Of a stretch of DNA of 64,000 nucleotides, positions 26,419-39,893 are shown piece after piece (the stretch's first letter is position 1; the number at the start of each line of letters is the position of its first letter). The DNA comes from Cyprinodon diabolis (Eukaryota; Chordata; Actinopteri; Cyprinodontiformes; Cyprinodontidae), in contig CM060065.1 in assembly GCA_030533445.1 (NCBI GenBank), positions 25,087,474 through 25,151,473 on the forward strand. Reading direction: 5' to 3'. A program made the translations under genes and the position numbers. The notes beneath the pieces were generated by a model. The model saw only the letters and a list, made by a program, of their open reading frames with translations. It searched no databases and was not told the DNA's origin.

Positions 26419-29400
26419 ATTATTATTTTTCTTTTCTCACTTCAAACGCATTTTACGGGGACTTCGCATATTCAAAAACTCAGGAAAACGTGGCAGTAAA
26501 TTGTCCCCCGCGTGAAATAGCCGGTCTATAATGGAATCCAAAATGGCCGCCCCCAAATTACGCCACAGCGCCCCCTAACGTGAGTTGGGGGAAACTGTAA
26601 GTCCCAGAGATTTGAACTTTGGCACACAGGTAGATCACCTCAAATCATGAAAAAAAGTCTCTTGGAGGTATGCCCTAAAACCCACAGGAAGTCAGCCATT
26701 TTGGGTCAAAGTGCGATTTTTGGCCATTTTTCATTTTCGCTCATGTCGAACTTTAACGAACTCCTCCTAGGGATAATGAGCTATCGGCTTCAAACTCGGT
26801 CATTATGCAGTTAAGGCATTGGAGATTAAAAGTTATCAAAGGTTTTCGTTTTTGAGCATGTTTAAGGGGTCCCCAGGGGCCCCAAAGTTAGGGCACTTTT
26901 GAAGAATTTCAAAGTGGAATAACTTTTACAAAAAAAGTTCAAATCAAACCAAGTTTGGCAGTAAGGAGCCCCTTTGGGTGCTTGACCATACTGGATGGTC
27001 AAATGATGACATCATCTAAGCCCCGCCCCCTAAGGGAAGAAAGTCACTTTTTTCACTTGGGAGGGTCCCTTTCAGTCATATTAAACACCAGCACCTTGAA
27101 ACTTTGTCAGATGATAGAAAACATGTTGGTCTAACTTCGTTTAAAGCACAAAGATTTTGAGTTAAATGGTGTTGCTATGGTGACCCGGCAAAGTCAGGTG
27201 TTTCGCCGTGATCATACTTTTGGCTCTCATCTCCTCATAGATCCTTCAATCTGCACCAAAGTCACTAGGATGGAACTTGGTCCAAGCCCACACAAGAATC
27301 TAGGCCAATAATCGATGGGCGTGGCTTACTTTCTATACAGCGCCCCCTAGAAAAACTAAAGCGACCAGCCCCAAGCCATGCAATGACTTAGGATTATGAA
27401 AGTTGGCACACTTGTTAAACACCCCAGGACCTACAAAAAAGCCTCTTGGACCCATGGTCTAAACCCCACAGGAAGTCGGCCATTTTTGATTGAAGTTCAA
27501 ATTTTCACCGTAATTTTGCACTTTATAGCCTCTATATTTGAACGAACTCCTCCTACAGCTTTTGAGTCACAGGCTTCAAACTAACTCCAACTTGACTTGA
27601 GGCATTGGGGATCAAAAGTTATCAAAGGAATTTTTCTACATCAAAGCATGTGGGCGTGGCCAGGCGTCAAACTTGGTCATTAGGCAGGGAAACAAAGGGT
27701 AAGCCCCATGCCATGTTATGACTGAGAGTTCTGAAACTTGGACCACTTATGTAACCCCTCAGGACCTACAAAAAAGTCTCTTGGGGCCATGGTCCAAATC
27801 ACACAGGAAGTCGGCCATTTTGAATCAAAGAAATCCCTTTGCTTTCTTACCTTTGTGACCTATTTGAGCGAACTCCTCCTAGAGCTTTTGAGTTACACAC
27901 TTTATATTCACCGTATAATGACTTGAGACATTGGGGGTCAAAAGTTATCAAAGGAATTTTTCTAAATCAAAGCATGTGGGCGTGGCCAAGCGCCAAACTT
28001 GGTCATTAGGCAGGGAAACAAAGGGTAAGCCCCGTGCCATGTTATGACTGAGAGTTCTGAAACTTGGACCACTTATGTAACCCCTCAGGACCTACAAAAA
28101 AGTCTCTTGGGCCCATGGTCTAAACCTCTCATGAAGTCGGCCATTTTGAATCAAACGTCACCCTTATGAAAATAGAATCACTATGTTAAAATATTTCTAA
28201 AAAATCAGTCGTTTTCCCAAAAGAGCTAGGACTTTTGGAATATATTCCTCTAATAGCTACTTGTTTGACGGTAAACACAGCATAGCTCTTCTTAAAAGTC
28301 CGTCACTCTAATTTTTCAAAAGTTTGTGTTAACAGGAAATTGTTGTATTTCAAAAAGTTTTATAGCAATCGTAGCCAAATTTGGAATAGTTATTTATCCT
28401 TTGATTATAGAAAAGACTGCCAAGTTTGGCATGAATCTATGCATGTTTGAGCATCTTATGGGGTTTTCAACTGCCGCAGTATATGGCATTCAAGTTTAAA
28501 GATTTTTCTTTCTTTAAATTATTTCATAAATCATCTAAAAAAAAATCTAGGACATGCAAGATGTGTTCCTTGACATTTGTGATTTTTTTCTGGATTTTAT
28601 TGCAAACTATGGATTTTTAATGATTTTTTTTTGTTTTGAGTAGAGTCGGCCATTTTGAATTACATTTTACCCTGTTGTAAAATCACGGACCTCTTTTCAA
28701 AAAATTGTATAAAATCAGCCTTTTATCCAAATGAGCTAAAACTTTCAAAATACGTTCTTTACAAAGCCTGCTGTAAGCTGGTTACAATAGGAAAGCGCTT
28801 CTTTAAAGTCCGTCACTCTGATTTCTCAAAAGTTTGTGTTAACAGGAAATTGTTGTATCTCAAAAAGTTTTATAGCAATCCTAGCCAAATTTGGAACATT
28901 CATTTATCCTTTGATTATAGAAAAGACTGCCAAGTTTGGCGTGAATCTATGCATGTTTGAGCATCTTATGGGGTTTTCAACTGCCGCAGTATAAGGCATT
29001 CACGTTTAAAGATTTTTCTTTCTTTAAATTATTTAATAAATCATCTAAAAAAAATCTAGGACATGCGAGATGTGTTCCTTGACATTTGCGATTTTTTTCT
29101 GGATTTTATTTCAAAATATGGATTTTTTATGATTTTTTTTGTTTTGAGTAGAGTCGGCCATTTTGAATTACATTTCACCCTGTTGTGAAATCACGGACCT
29201 CTTTTCAAAAAATTGTATAAAATCAGCCTTTTATCCAAATGAGCTAATACTTTCAAAATACGTTCTTTACAAAGCCTGCTGTAAGCTGGTTACAATAGCA
29301 AAGCGCTTCTTTGAAGTCTGTCACTCTGATTTTTCAAAAGTTTGTGTTAACAGGAAATTGTTGTATCGCAAAAAGTTTTATAGCAATCCTAGCCAAATTT

Positions 29401-31500
29401 GGAACAGTTATTTATCCTTTGATTATAGAAAAGACTGCCAAGTTTGGCGTAAATCTATGCATGTTTGAGCATCTTATGAGGTTTTCAACTGCCGCAGTAT
29501 AAGGCATTCACGTTTAAAGATTTTTCTTTCTTTAAATTATTTAATAAATCATCTAAAAAAAATCTAGGACATGCGAGATGTGTTCCTTGACATTTGCGAT
29601 TTTTTTCTGGATTTTATTTCAAAATATGGATTTTTTATGATTTTTTTTTGTTTTGAGTAGAGTCGGCCATTTTGAATTACATTTCACCCTGTTGTGAAAT
29701 CACAGACCTCTTTTCAAAAAATTGTATAAAATCAGTCTTTTATCCAAATGAGCTAATACTTTCAAAATACGTTCTTTCCAAAGCCTGCTGTAAGCTGGTT
29801 ACAATAGCAAAGCGCTTTTTAAAAGTCTGTCACTCCTATTTTTCAAAAGTTTGTGTTAACAGGAAATTGTTATATCGCAAAAAGTTTTATAGCAATCCTA
29901 GCCAAATTTGGAACAGTTATTTATCCTTTGATTATAGAAAAGACTGCCAAGTTTGGCGTGAATCTATGCATGTTTGAGCATCTTATGGGGTTTTCAACTG
30001 CCGCAGTATATGGCATTCAAGTTTAAAGATTTTTCTTTCTTTAAATTATTTAATAAATCATCTAAAAAAAATCTAGGACATGCAAGATGTGTTCCTTGAC
30101 ATTTGTGATTTTTTTCGGGATTTTATTGCAAACTATGGATTTTTAATGATTTTTTTTGTTTTGAGTAGAGTCGGCCATTTTGAATTACATTTTACCCTGT
30201 TGTAAAATCACGGACCTCTTTTCAAAAAATTGTATAAAATCAGCCTTTTATCCAAATGAGCTAAAACTTTCAAAATACGTTCTTTACAAAGCCTGCTGTA
30301 AGCTGGTTACAATAGGAAAGCGCTTCTTTAAAGTCCGTCACTCTGATTTCTCAAAAGTTTGTGTTAACAGGAAATTGTTGTATCTCAAAAAGTTTTATAG
30401 CAATCCTAGCCAAATTTGGAACATTCATTTATCCTTTGATTATAGAAAAGACTGCCAAGTTTGGCGTACATCTATGCATGTTTGAGCATCTTATGGGGTT
30501 TTCAACTGCCGCAGTATAAGGCATTCACGTTTAAAGATTTTTCTTTCTTTAAATTATTTAATAAATCATCTAAAAAAAATCTAGGACATGCGAGATGTGT
30601 TCCTTGACATTTGCGATTTTTTTCTGGATTTTATTTCAAAATATGGATTTTTTATGATTTTTTTTGTTTTGAGTAGAGTCGGCCATTTTGAATTACATTT
30701 CACCCTGTTGTGAAATCACGGACCTCTTTTCAAAAAATTTTATAAAATCAGCCTTTTATCCAAATGAGCTAATACTTTCAAAATACGTTCTTTACAAAGC
30801 CTGCTGTAAGCTGGTTACAATAGCAAAGCGCTTCTTTGAAGTCTGTCACTCTGATTTTTCAAAAGTTTGTGTTAACAGGAAATTGTTGTATCGCAAAAAG
30901 TTTTATAGCAATCCTAGCCAAATTTGGAACAGTTATTTATCCTTTGATTATAGAAAAGACTGCCAAGTTTGGCGTAAATCTATGCATGTTTGAGCATCTT
31001 ATGAGGTTTTCAACTGCCGCAGTATAAGGCATTCACGTTTAAAGATTTTTCTTTCTTTAAATTATTTAATAAATCATCTAAAAAAAATCTAGGACATGCG
31101 AGATGTGTTCCTTGACATTTGTGATTTTTTTCGGGATTTTATTGCAAACTATGGATTTTTAATGATTTTTTTTGTTTTGAGTAGGGTGTATTACCGCTAA
31201 CCGTGGATTTTGGCGGTGGTGTTTCTCCATCTTTTGAACATATACTTTTGACCCACCACCTGAGATGGCCGCAGCATCTATCTCACAGATGAGATTCATC
31301 CCAGATATTATATTTTATCCCTAGTTTAACCCTTCCTGACCAAAGCTGTGGTTGTCTCAGCAGGCCCAGAGGTAAAGCGTGGAACCCATTTTGCTGGGTC
31401 GGGAGGAGCAAGAAGGAGGCGGTCGCTTGGTTCCCGCGGTCGCAGCATACCAGGCGGTGCGAGCTGCGAGGGCCGCCCAATGCCACTTGTGGCTTTAATT
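26419..31500 (+). repeat. Array unit 7, type A, five repeats (longest)
   Basis: Type A body without a head. Five 508-bp repeats start near 28643, 29151, 29660, 30168 and 30676. Sequence variants recur in the order c-d-b-c-d, where c and d are the last two variants of unit 1. This suggests internal duplication of repeat pairs. Confidence 0.84.
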
Positions 31501-31501
31501 A

Positions 31502-34500
31502 GGCCCGAGCAGCAAAGTGCTGCGAAGGCCTATTGTATTTCGAAAGTTTCTTATTATTATTATTATTACGATTCTTGTAGCACTTTGAACGCATTTTACG
31601 GGGACTTCGCATATTCAAAAACTCAGGAAAACGTGGCAGTAAATTGTCCCCCGCGTGAAATAGCCGGTCTATAATAGAATCAAAAATGGCCGCCCCCAAA
31701 TTACGCCACAGCGCCCCCTAACGTGAGTTGGGGGAAACTGTAAGTCCCAGAGATCTGAATTTTGGCACACAGGTAGATCTCCTCAAATCATGAAAAAAAG
31801 TCTCTTGGAGGTATGCCCTAAAACCCACAGGAAGTCAGCCATTTTGGGTCAAAGTGCGATTTTTGGCCATTTTTCATTTTCGCTCATGTCGAACTTTAAC
31901 GAACTCCTCCTAGGGATTATGAGCTATCGGCTTCAAACTCGGTCATTATGCAGTTAAGGCATTGGAGATTAAAAGTTATCAAAGGTTTTCGTTTTTGAGC
32001 ATGTTTAAGGGGTCCCCAGGGGCCCCAAAGTTAGGCTACTTTTGAAGAATTTCAAAGTTGAATAACTTTTACAAAAAAAATTCAAATCAAACCAAGTTTG
32101 GCAGTAAGGAGCCCCTTTGGGTGCTTGACCATACTGGATGGTCAAATGATGACATCATCTAAGCCCCGCCCCCTAAGGGAAGAAAGTTACTTTTTTCACT
32201 TGGGAGGGTCCCTTTCACTCATTTTAAACACCAGCACCTTGAAACTTTGTCAGATGATAGAAAACAGGTTAGTCTAACTTCGTTTAAAGCACAGAGAGTC
32301 TGAGTTAAATGGTGTTGCCGTGGCACCATGGCGAAGTGAGGCGTTTCGCCATGAAAATACGATTGGCTCTCATTTCCTCAATAATAATCAGATCTGCACC
32401 AAAATAACAAGAGATGATCCTAGTCCAACTCCCAACAGGAATCCAGAGCAATATTTTGTGGGCGGGGCTTAATTTCCCTACAGCGCCCCCTAGAAATAAC
32501 AAACTTCAAACCATCAGCCCCAAGCCGTTTTTAGTCCAGGAATATTGAAACTTTGAACACATTTGCATCTCATCAGGCCCCAACTAAAAGCCTCTTGAAG
32601 ACACGGTCTAAACCCCACCGGAAGTCGGCCATTTTGAATTACATTTTACCCTGTTGTGAAATCACAGACCTCTTTTCAAAAAATTGTATAAAATCAGCCT
32701 TTTATCCAAATGAGCTAAAACTTTCAAAATACGTTCTTTACAAAGCCTGCTATAAGCTGGTTACAATAGTAAAGCGCTTCTTTAAAGTCCGTCACTCTGA
32801 TTTTTCAAAAGTTTGCGTTCTCGCCTAATAGTTGGTCAAGTGGACAGATAATGCCAGGAAATAATTCAGCCCCTAGCCATGCTCGTTCCTAGGATAATAA
32901 AACTGGGCACACATCTGTATGAGCTCTCCACCTACAAAAAGTTTCATTGGAGCCATGGTCTAAACCTCTCATGAAGTCGGCCATTTTTAATCAAACGGCA
33001 CCCTTATGAAAATAGAATCACTATGTTAAAATATTTCTAAAAAATCAGTCGTTTTCCTAAAAGAGCTAGGACTTTTGGAATATATTCCTCTAATCACTAC
33101 TGGTTTGATGGTAAACACAGCATAGCTCTTCTTAAAAGTCCGTCACTCTGATTTTTCACAATTTTTTGTTAACAGGAAATTGTTGTATCTCAAAAAGTTT
33201 TATAGCAATCGTAGCCAAATTTGGTACAGTTATTTATCCTTTGATTATAGAAAAGACTGCCAAGTTTGGCGTGAATCTATGCATGTTTGAGCATCTTATG
33301 GGGTTTTCAACTGCCGCAGTATATGGCATTCAAGTTTAAAGATTTTTCTTTCTTTAAATTATTTAATAAATCATCTAAAAAAAAATCTAGGATATGCAAG
33401 ATGTGTTCCTTGACATTTGTGATTTTTTTCGGGATTTTATTGCAAACTATGGATTTTTAATGATTTTTTTTGTTTTGAGTAGAGTCGGCCATTTTGAATT
33501 ACATTTTACCCTGTTGTGAAATCACGGACCTCTTTTCAAAAAATTGTATAAAAACAGCCTTTTATCCAAATGAGCTAATACTTTCAAAATACGTTCTTTA
33601 CAAAGCCTGCTGTAAGCTGGTTACAATAGCAAAGCGCTTCTTTAAAGTCTGTCACTCTGATTTTTCACAAGTTTGTGTTAACAGGAAATTGTTGTATCGC
33701 AAAAAGTTTTATAGCAATCCTAGCCAAATTTGGAACAGTTATTTATCCTTTGATTATAGAAAAGACTGCCAAGTTTGGCGTAAATCTATGCATGTTTGAG
33801 CATCTTATGAGGTTTTCAACTGCCGCAGTATAAGGCATTCACGTTTAAAGATTTTTCTTTCTTTAAATTATTTAATAAATCATCTAAAAAAAATCTAGGA
33901 CATGCGAGATGTGTTCCTTGACATTTGCGATTTTTTTCGGGATTTTATTGCAAACTATGGATTTTTAATGATTTCTGTTGTTTTGAGTAGAGTCGGCCAT
34001 TTTGAATTACATTTCACCCTGTTGTGAAATCACTGACCTCTTTTCCAAAATTTTTATAAAATCAGCCTTTTATCCAAATGAGCTAATACTTTCAAAATAC
34101 GTTCTTTACAAAGCCTGCTGTAAGCTGGTTACAATAGCAAAGCGCTTCTTTAAAGTCCGTCACTCTGATTTTTCAAAAGTTTGTGTTAACAGGAAATTGT
34201 TGTATCTCAAAAAGTTTTATAGCAATCCTAGCCAAATTTGGAACATTCATTTATCCTTTGATTATAGAAAAGACTGCCAAGTTTGGCCTACATCTATGCA
34301 TGTTTGAGCATCTTATGGGGTTTTCAACTGCCGCAGTATAAGGCATTCACGTTTAAAGATTTTTCTTTCTTTAAATTATTTAATAAATCATCTAAAAAAA
34401 ATCTAGGACATGCGAGATGTGTTCCTTGACATTTGCGATTTTTTTCTGGATTTTATTTCAAAATATGGATTTTTTATGATTTTTTTTGTTTTGAGTAGAG

Positions 34501-35322
34501 TCGGCCATTTTGAATTACATTTCACCCTGTTGTGAAATCACTGACCTCTTTTCAAAAAATTGTATAAAATCAGCCTTTTATCCAAATGAGCTAATACTTT
34601 CAAAATACGTTCTTTACAAAGCCTGCTGTAAGCTGGTTACAATAGCAAAGCGCTTCTTTGAAGTCTGTCACTCTGATTTTTCAAAAGTTTGTGTTAACAG
34701 GAAATTGTTGTATCGCAAAAAGTTTTATAGCAATCCTAGCCAAATTTGGAACAGTTATTTATCCTTTGATTATAGAAAAGACTGCCAAGTTTGGCGTAAA
34801 TCTATGCATGTTTGAGCATCTTATGAGGTTTTCAACTGCCGCAGTATAAGGCATTCACGTTTAAAGATTTTTCTTTCTTTAAATTATTTAATAAATCATC
34901 TAAAAAAAATCTAGGACATGCGAGATGTGTTCCTTGACATTTGCGATTTTTTTCGGGATTTTATTGCAAACTATGGATTTTTAATGATTTTTTTTGTTTT
35001 GAGTAGGGTGTATTACCGCTAACCGTGGATTTTGGCGGTGGTGTTTCTCCATCTTTTGAACATATACTTTTGACCCACCACCTGAGATGGCCGCAGCATC
35101 TATCTCACAGATGAGATTCATCCCAGATATTATATTTTATCCCTAGTTTAACCCTTCCTGACCAAAGCTGTGGTTGTCTCAGCAGGCCCAGAGGTAAAGC
35201 GTGGAACCCATTTTGCTGGGTCGGGAGGAGCAAGAAGGAGGCGGTCGCTTGGTTCCCGCGGTCGCAGCATACCAGGCGGTGCGAGCTGCGAGGGCCGCCC
35301 AATGCCACTTGTGGCTTTAATT
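31502..35322 (+). repeat. Array unit 8, type B, with one head
   Basis: A single head (31502) joins the tail of unit 7 through AATTA, then TTA repeats and the full type B body. Three 508-bp repeats start near 33482, 33990 and 34498. The middle one appears to be a hybrid: its first half resembles the variant at 10301 and its second half the variant at 6321. Confidence 0.85.
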
Positions 35323-38300
35323 ATTATTATTTTTCTTTTCTCACTTCAAACGCATTTTACGGGGACTTCGCATATTCAAAAACTCAGGAAAACGTGGCAG
35401 TAAATTGTCCCCCGCGTGAAATAGCCGGTCTATAATGGAATCCAAAATGGCCGCCCCCAAATTACGCCACAGCGCCCCCTAACGTGAGTTGGGGGAAACT
35501 GTAAGTCCCAGAGATTTGAACTTTGGCACACAGGTAGATCACCTCAAATCATGAAAAAAAGTCTCTTGGAGGTATGCCCTAAAACCCACAGGAAGTCAGC
35601 CATTTTGGGTCAAAGTGCGATTTTTGGCCATTTTTCATTTTCGCTCATGTCGAACTTTAACGAACTCCTCCTAGGGATAATGAGCTATCGGCTTCAAACT
35701 CGGTCATTATGCAGTTAAGGCATTGGAGATTAAAAGTTATCAAAGGTTTTCGTTTTTGAGCATGTTTAAGGGGTCCCCAGGGGCCCCAAAGTTAGGGCAC
35801 TTTTGAAGAATTTCAAAGTGGAATAACTTTTACAAAAAAAGTTCAAATCAAACCAAGTTTGGCAGTAAGGAGCCCCTTTGGGTGCTTGACCATACTGGAT
35901 GGTCAAATGATGACATCATCTAAGCCCCGCCCCCTAAGGGAAGAAAGTCACTTTTTTCACTTGGGAGGGTCCCTTTCAGTCATATTAAACACCAGCACCT
36001 TGAAACTTTGTCAGATGATAGAAAACATGTTGGTCTAACTTCGTTTAAAGCACAAAGATTTTGAGTTAAATGGTGTTGCTATGGTGACCCGGCAAAGTCA
36101 GGTGTTTCGCCGTGATCATACTTTTGGCTCTCATCTCCTCATAGATCCTTCAATCTGCACCAAAGTCACTAGGATGGAACTTGGTCCAAGCCCACACAAG
36201 AATCTAGGCCAATAATCGATGGGCGTGGCTTACTTTCTATACAGCGCCCCCTAGAAAAACTAAAACGACCAGCCCCAAGCCATGCAATGACTTAGGATTA
36301 TGAAAGTTGGCACACATGTTAAACACCCCAGGACCTACAAAAAAGCCTCTTGGACCCATGGTCTAAACCCCACAGGAAGTCGGCCATTTTTGATTGAAGT
36401 TCAAATTTTCACCGTAATTTTGCACTTTATAGCCTCTATATTTGAACGAACTCCTCCTACAGCTTTTGAGTCACAGGCTTCAAACTAACTCCAACTTGAC
36501 TTGAGGCATTGGGGATCAAAAGTTATCAAAGGAATTTTTCTACATCAAAGCATGTGGGCGTGGCCAGGCGTCAAACTTGGTCATTAGGCAGGGAAACAAA
36601 GGGTAAGCCCCGTGCCATGTTATGACTGAGAGTTCTGAAACTTGGACCACTTATGTAACCCCTCAGGACCTACAAAAAAGTCTCTTGGGGCCATGGTCCA
36701 AATCACACAGGAAGTCGGCCATTTTGAATCAAAGAAATCCCTTTGCTTTCTTACCTTTGTGACCTATTTGAGCGAACTCCTCCTAGAGCTTTTGAGTTAC
36801 ACACTTTATATTCACCGTATAATGACTTGAGACATTGGGGATCAAAAGTTATCAAAGGAATTTTTCTAAATCAAAGCATGTGGGCGTGGCCAAGCGCCAA
36901 ACTTGGTCATTAGGCAGGGAAACAAAGGGTAAGCCCCGTGCCATGTTATGACTGAGAGTTCTGAAACTTGGACCACTTATGTAACCCCTCAGGACCTACA
37001 AAAAAGTCTCTTGGGGCCATGGTCTAAACCTCTCATGAAGTCGGCCATTTTGAATCAAACGTCACCCTTATGAAAATAGAATCACTATGTTAAAATATTT
37101 CTAAAAAATCAGTCGTTTTCCCAAAAGAGCTAGGACTTTTGGAATATATTCCTCTAATAGCTACTTGTTTGACGGTAAACACAGCATAGCTCTTCTTAAA
37201 AGTCCGTCACTCTAATTTTTCAAAAGTTTGTGTTAACAGGAAATTGTTGTATTTCAAAAAGTTTTATAGCAATCGTAGCCAAATTTGGAATAGTTATTTA
37301 TCCTTTGATTATAGAAAAGACTGCCAAGTTTGGCATGAATCTATGCATGTTTGAGCATCTTATGGGGTTTTCAACTGCCGCAGTATATGGCATTCAAGTT
37401 TAAAGATTTTTCTTTCTTTAAATTATTTCATAAATCATCTAAAAAAAATCTAGGACATGCAAGATGTGTTCCTTGACATTTGCGATTTTTTTCGGGATTT
37501 TATTGCAAACTATGGATTTTTTATGATTTTTTTTGTTTTGAGTAGAGTCGGCCATTTTGAATTACATTTCACCCTGTTGTGAAATCACGGACCTCTTTTC
37601 AAAAAATTGTATAAAATCAGCCTTTTATCCAAATGAGCTAATACTTTCAAAATACGTTCTTTACAAAGCCTGCTGTAAGCTGGTTACAATAGCAAAGCGC
37701 TTCTTTGAAGTCTGTCACTCTGATTTTTCAAAAGTTTGTGTTAACAGGAAATTGTTGTATCGCAAAAAGTTTTATAGCAATCCTAGCCAAATTTGGAACA
37801 GTTATTTATCCTTTGATTATAGAAAAGAGTGCCAAGTTTGGCGTGAATCTATGCATGTTTGAGCATCTTATGGGGTTTTCAACTGCCGCAGTATATGGCA
37901 TTCAAGTTTAAAGATTTTTCTTTCTTTAAATTATTTAATAAATCATCTAAAAGAAATCTAGGATATGCAAGATGTGTTCCTTGACATTTGTGATTTTTTT
38001 CGGGATTTTATTGCAAGCTATGGATTTTTAATGATTTTTTTTGTTTTGAGTAGAGTCGGCCATTTTGAATTACATTTTACCCTGTTGTAAAATCACGGAC
38101 CTCTTTTCAAAAAATTGTATAAAATCAGCCTTTTATCCAAATGAGCTAAAACTTTCAAAATACGTTCTTTACAAAGCCTGCTGTAAGCTGGTTACAATAG
38201 GAAAGCGCTTCTTTAAAGTCCGTCACTCTGATTTGTCAAAAGTTTGTGTTAACAGGAAATTGTTGTATCTCAAAAAGTTTTATAGCAATCCTAGCCAAAT

Positions 38301-39893
38301 TTGGAACATTTATTTATCCTTTGATTATAGAAAAGACTGCCAAGTTTGGCGTGAATCTATGCATGTTTGAGCATCTTATGGGGTTTTCAACTGCCGCAGT
38401 ATAAGGCATTCACGTTTAAAGATTTTTCTTTCTTTAAATTATTTAATAAATCATCTAAAAAAAATCTAGGACATGCGAGATGTGTTCCTTGACATTTGCG
38501 ATTTTTTTCTGGATTTTATTTCAAAATATGGATTTTTTATGATTTTTTTTGTTTTGAGTAGAGTCGGCCATTTTGAATTACATTTCACCCTGTTGTGAAA
38601 TCACGGACCTCTTTTCAAAAAATTGTATAAAATCAGCCTTTTATCCAAATGAGCTAATACTTTCAAAATACGTTCTTTACAAAGCCTGCTGTAAGCTGGT
38701 TACAATAGCAAAGCGCTTCTTTGAAGTCTGTCACTCTGATTTTTCAAAAGTTTGTGTTAACAGGAAATTGTTGTATCGCAAAAAGTTTTATAGCAATCCT
38801 AGCCAAATTTGGAACAGTTATTTATCCTTTGATTATAGAAAAGACTGCCAAGTTTGGCGTAAATCTATGCATGTTTGAGCATCTTATGAGGTTTTCAACT
38901 GCCGCAGTATAAGGCATTCACGTTTAAAGATTTTTCTTTCTTTAAATTATTTAATAAATCATCTAAAAAAAATCAAGGACATGCAAGATGTGTTCCTTGA
39001 CATTTGCGATTTTTTTCGGGATTTTATTGCAAACTATGGATTTTTAATGATTTTTTTGTTTTGAGTAGAGTCGGCCATTTTGAATTACATTTCGACCTGT
39101 TGTGAAATCACTGACCTCTTTTCAAAAAATTTTATAAAATCAGCCTTTTATCCAAATGAGCTAATACTTTCAAAATACGTTCTTTACAAAGCCTGCTGTA
39201 AGCTGGTTACAATAGCAAAGCGCTTCTTTAAAGTCTGTCACTCTGATTTTTCAAAAGTTTGTGTTAACAGGAAATTATTGTATCGCAAAAAGTTTTATAG
39301 CAATCCTAGCCAAATTTGGAACAGTTATTTATCCTTTGATTATAGAAAAGACTGCCAAGTTTGGCGTAAATCTATGCATGTTTGAGCATCTTATGAGGTT
39401 TTCAACTGCCGCAGTATAAGGCATTCACGTTTAAAGATTTTTCTTTCTTTAAATTATTTAATAAAATCATCTAAAAAAAATCTAGGACATGCGAGATGTG
39501 TTCCTTGACATTTGCAATTTTTTTCGGGATTTTATTGCAAACTATGGATTTTTAATGATTTTTTTTGTTTTGAGTAGGGTGTATTACCGCTAACCGTGGA
39601 TTTTGGCGGTGGTGTTTCTCCATCTTTTGAACATATACTTTTGACCCACCACCTGAGATGGCCGCAGCATCTATCTCACAGATGAGATTCATCCCAGATA
39701 TTATATTTTATCCCTAGTTTAACCCTTCCTGACCAAAGCTGTGGTTGTCTCAGCAGGCCCAGAGGTAAAGCGTGGAACCCATTTTGCTGGGTCGGGAGGA
39801 GCAAGAAGGAGGCGGTCGCTTGGTTCCCGCGGTCGCAGCATACCAGGCGGTGCGAGCTGCGAGGGCCGCCCAATGCCACTTGTGGCTTTAATT
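35323..39893 (+). repeat. Array unit 9, type A
   Basis: Type A body without a head. Four 508-bp repeats start near 37545, 38053, 38561 and 39068. Body offset to unit 7 is 8,904 bp. The tail ends at 39893. Confidence 0.83.
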
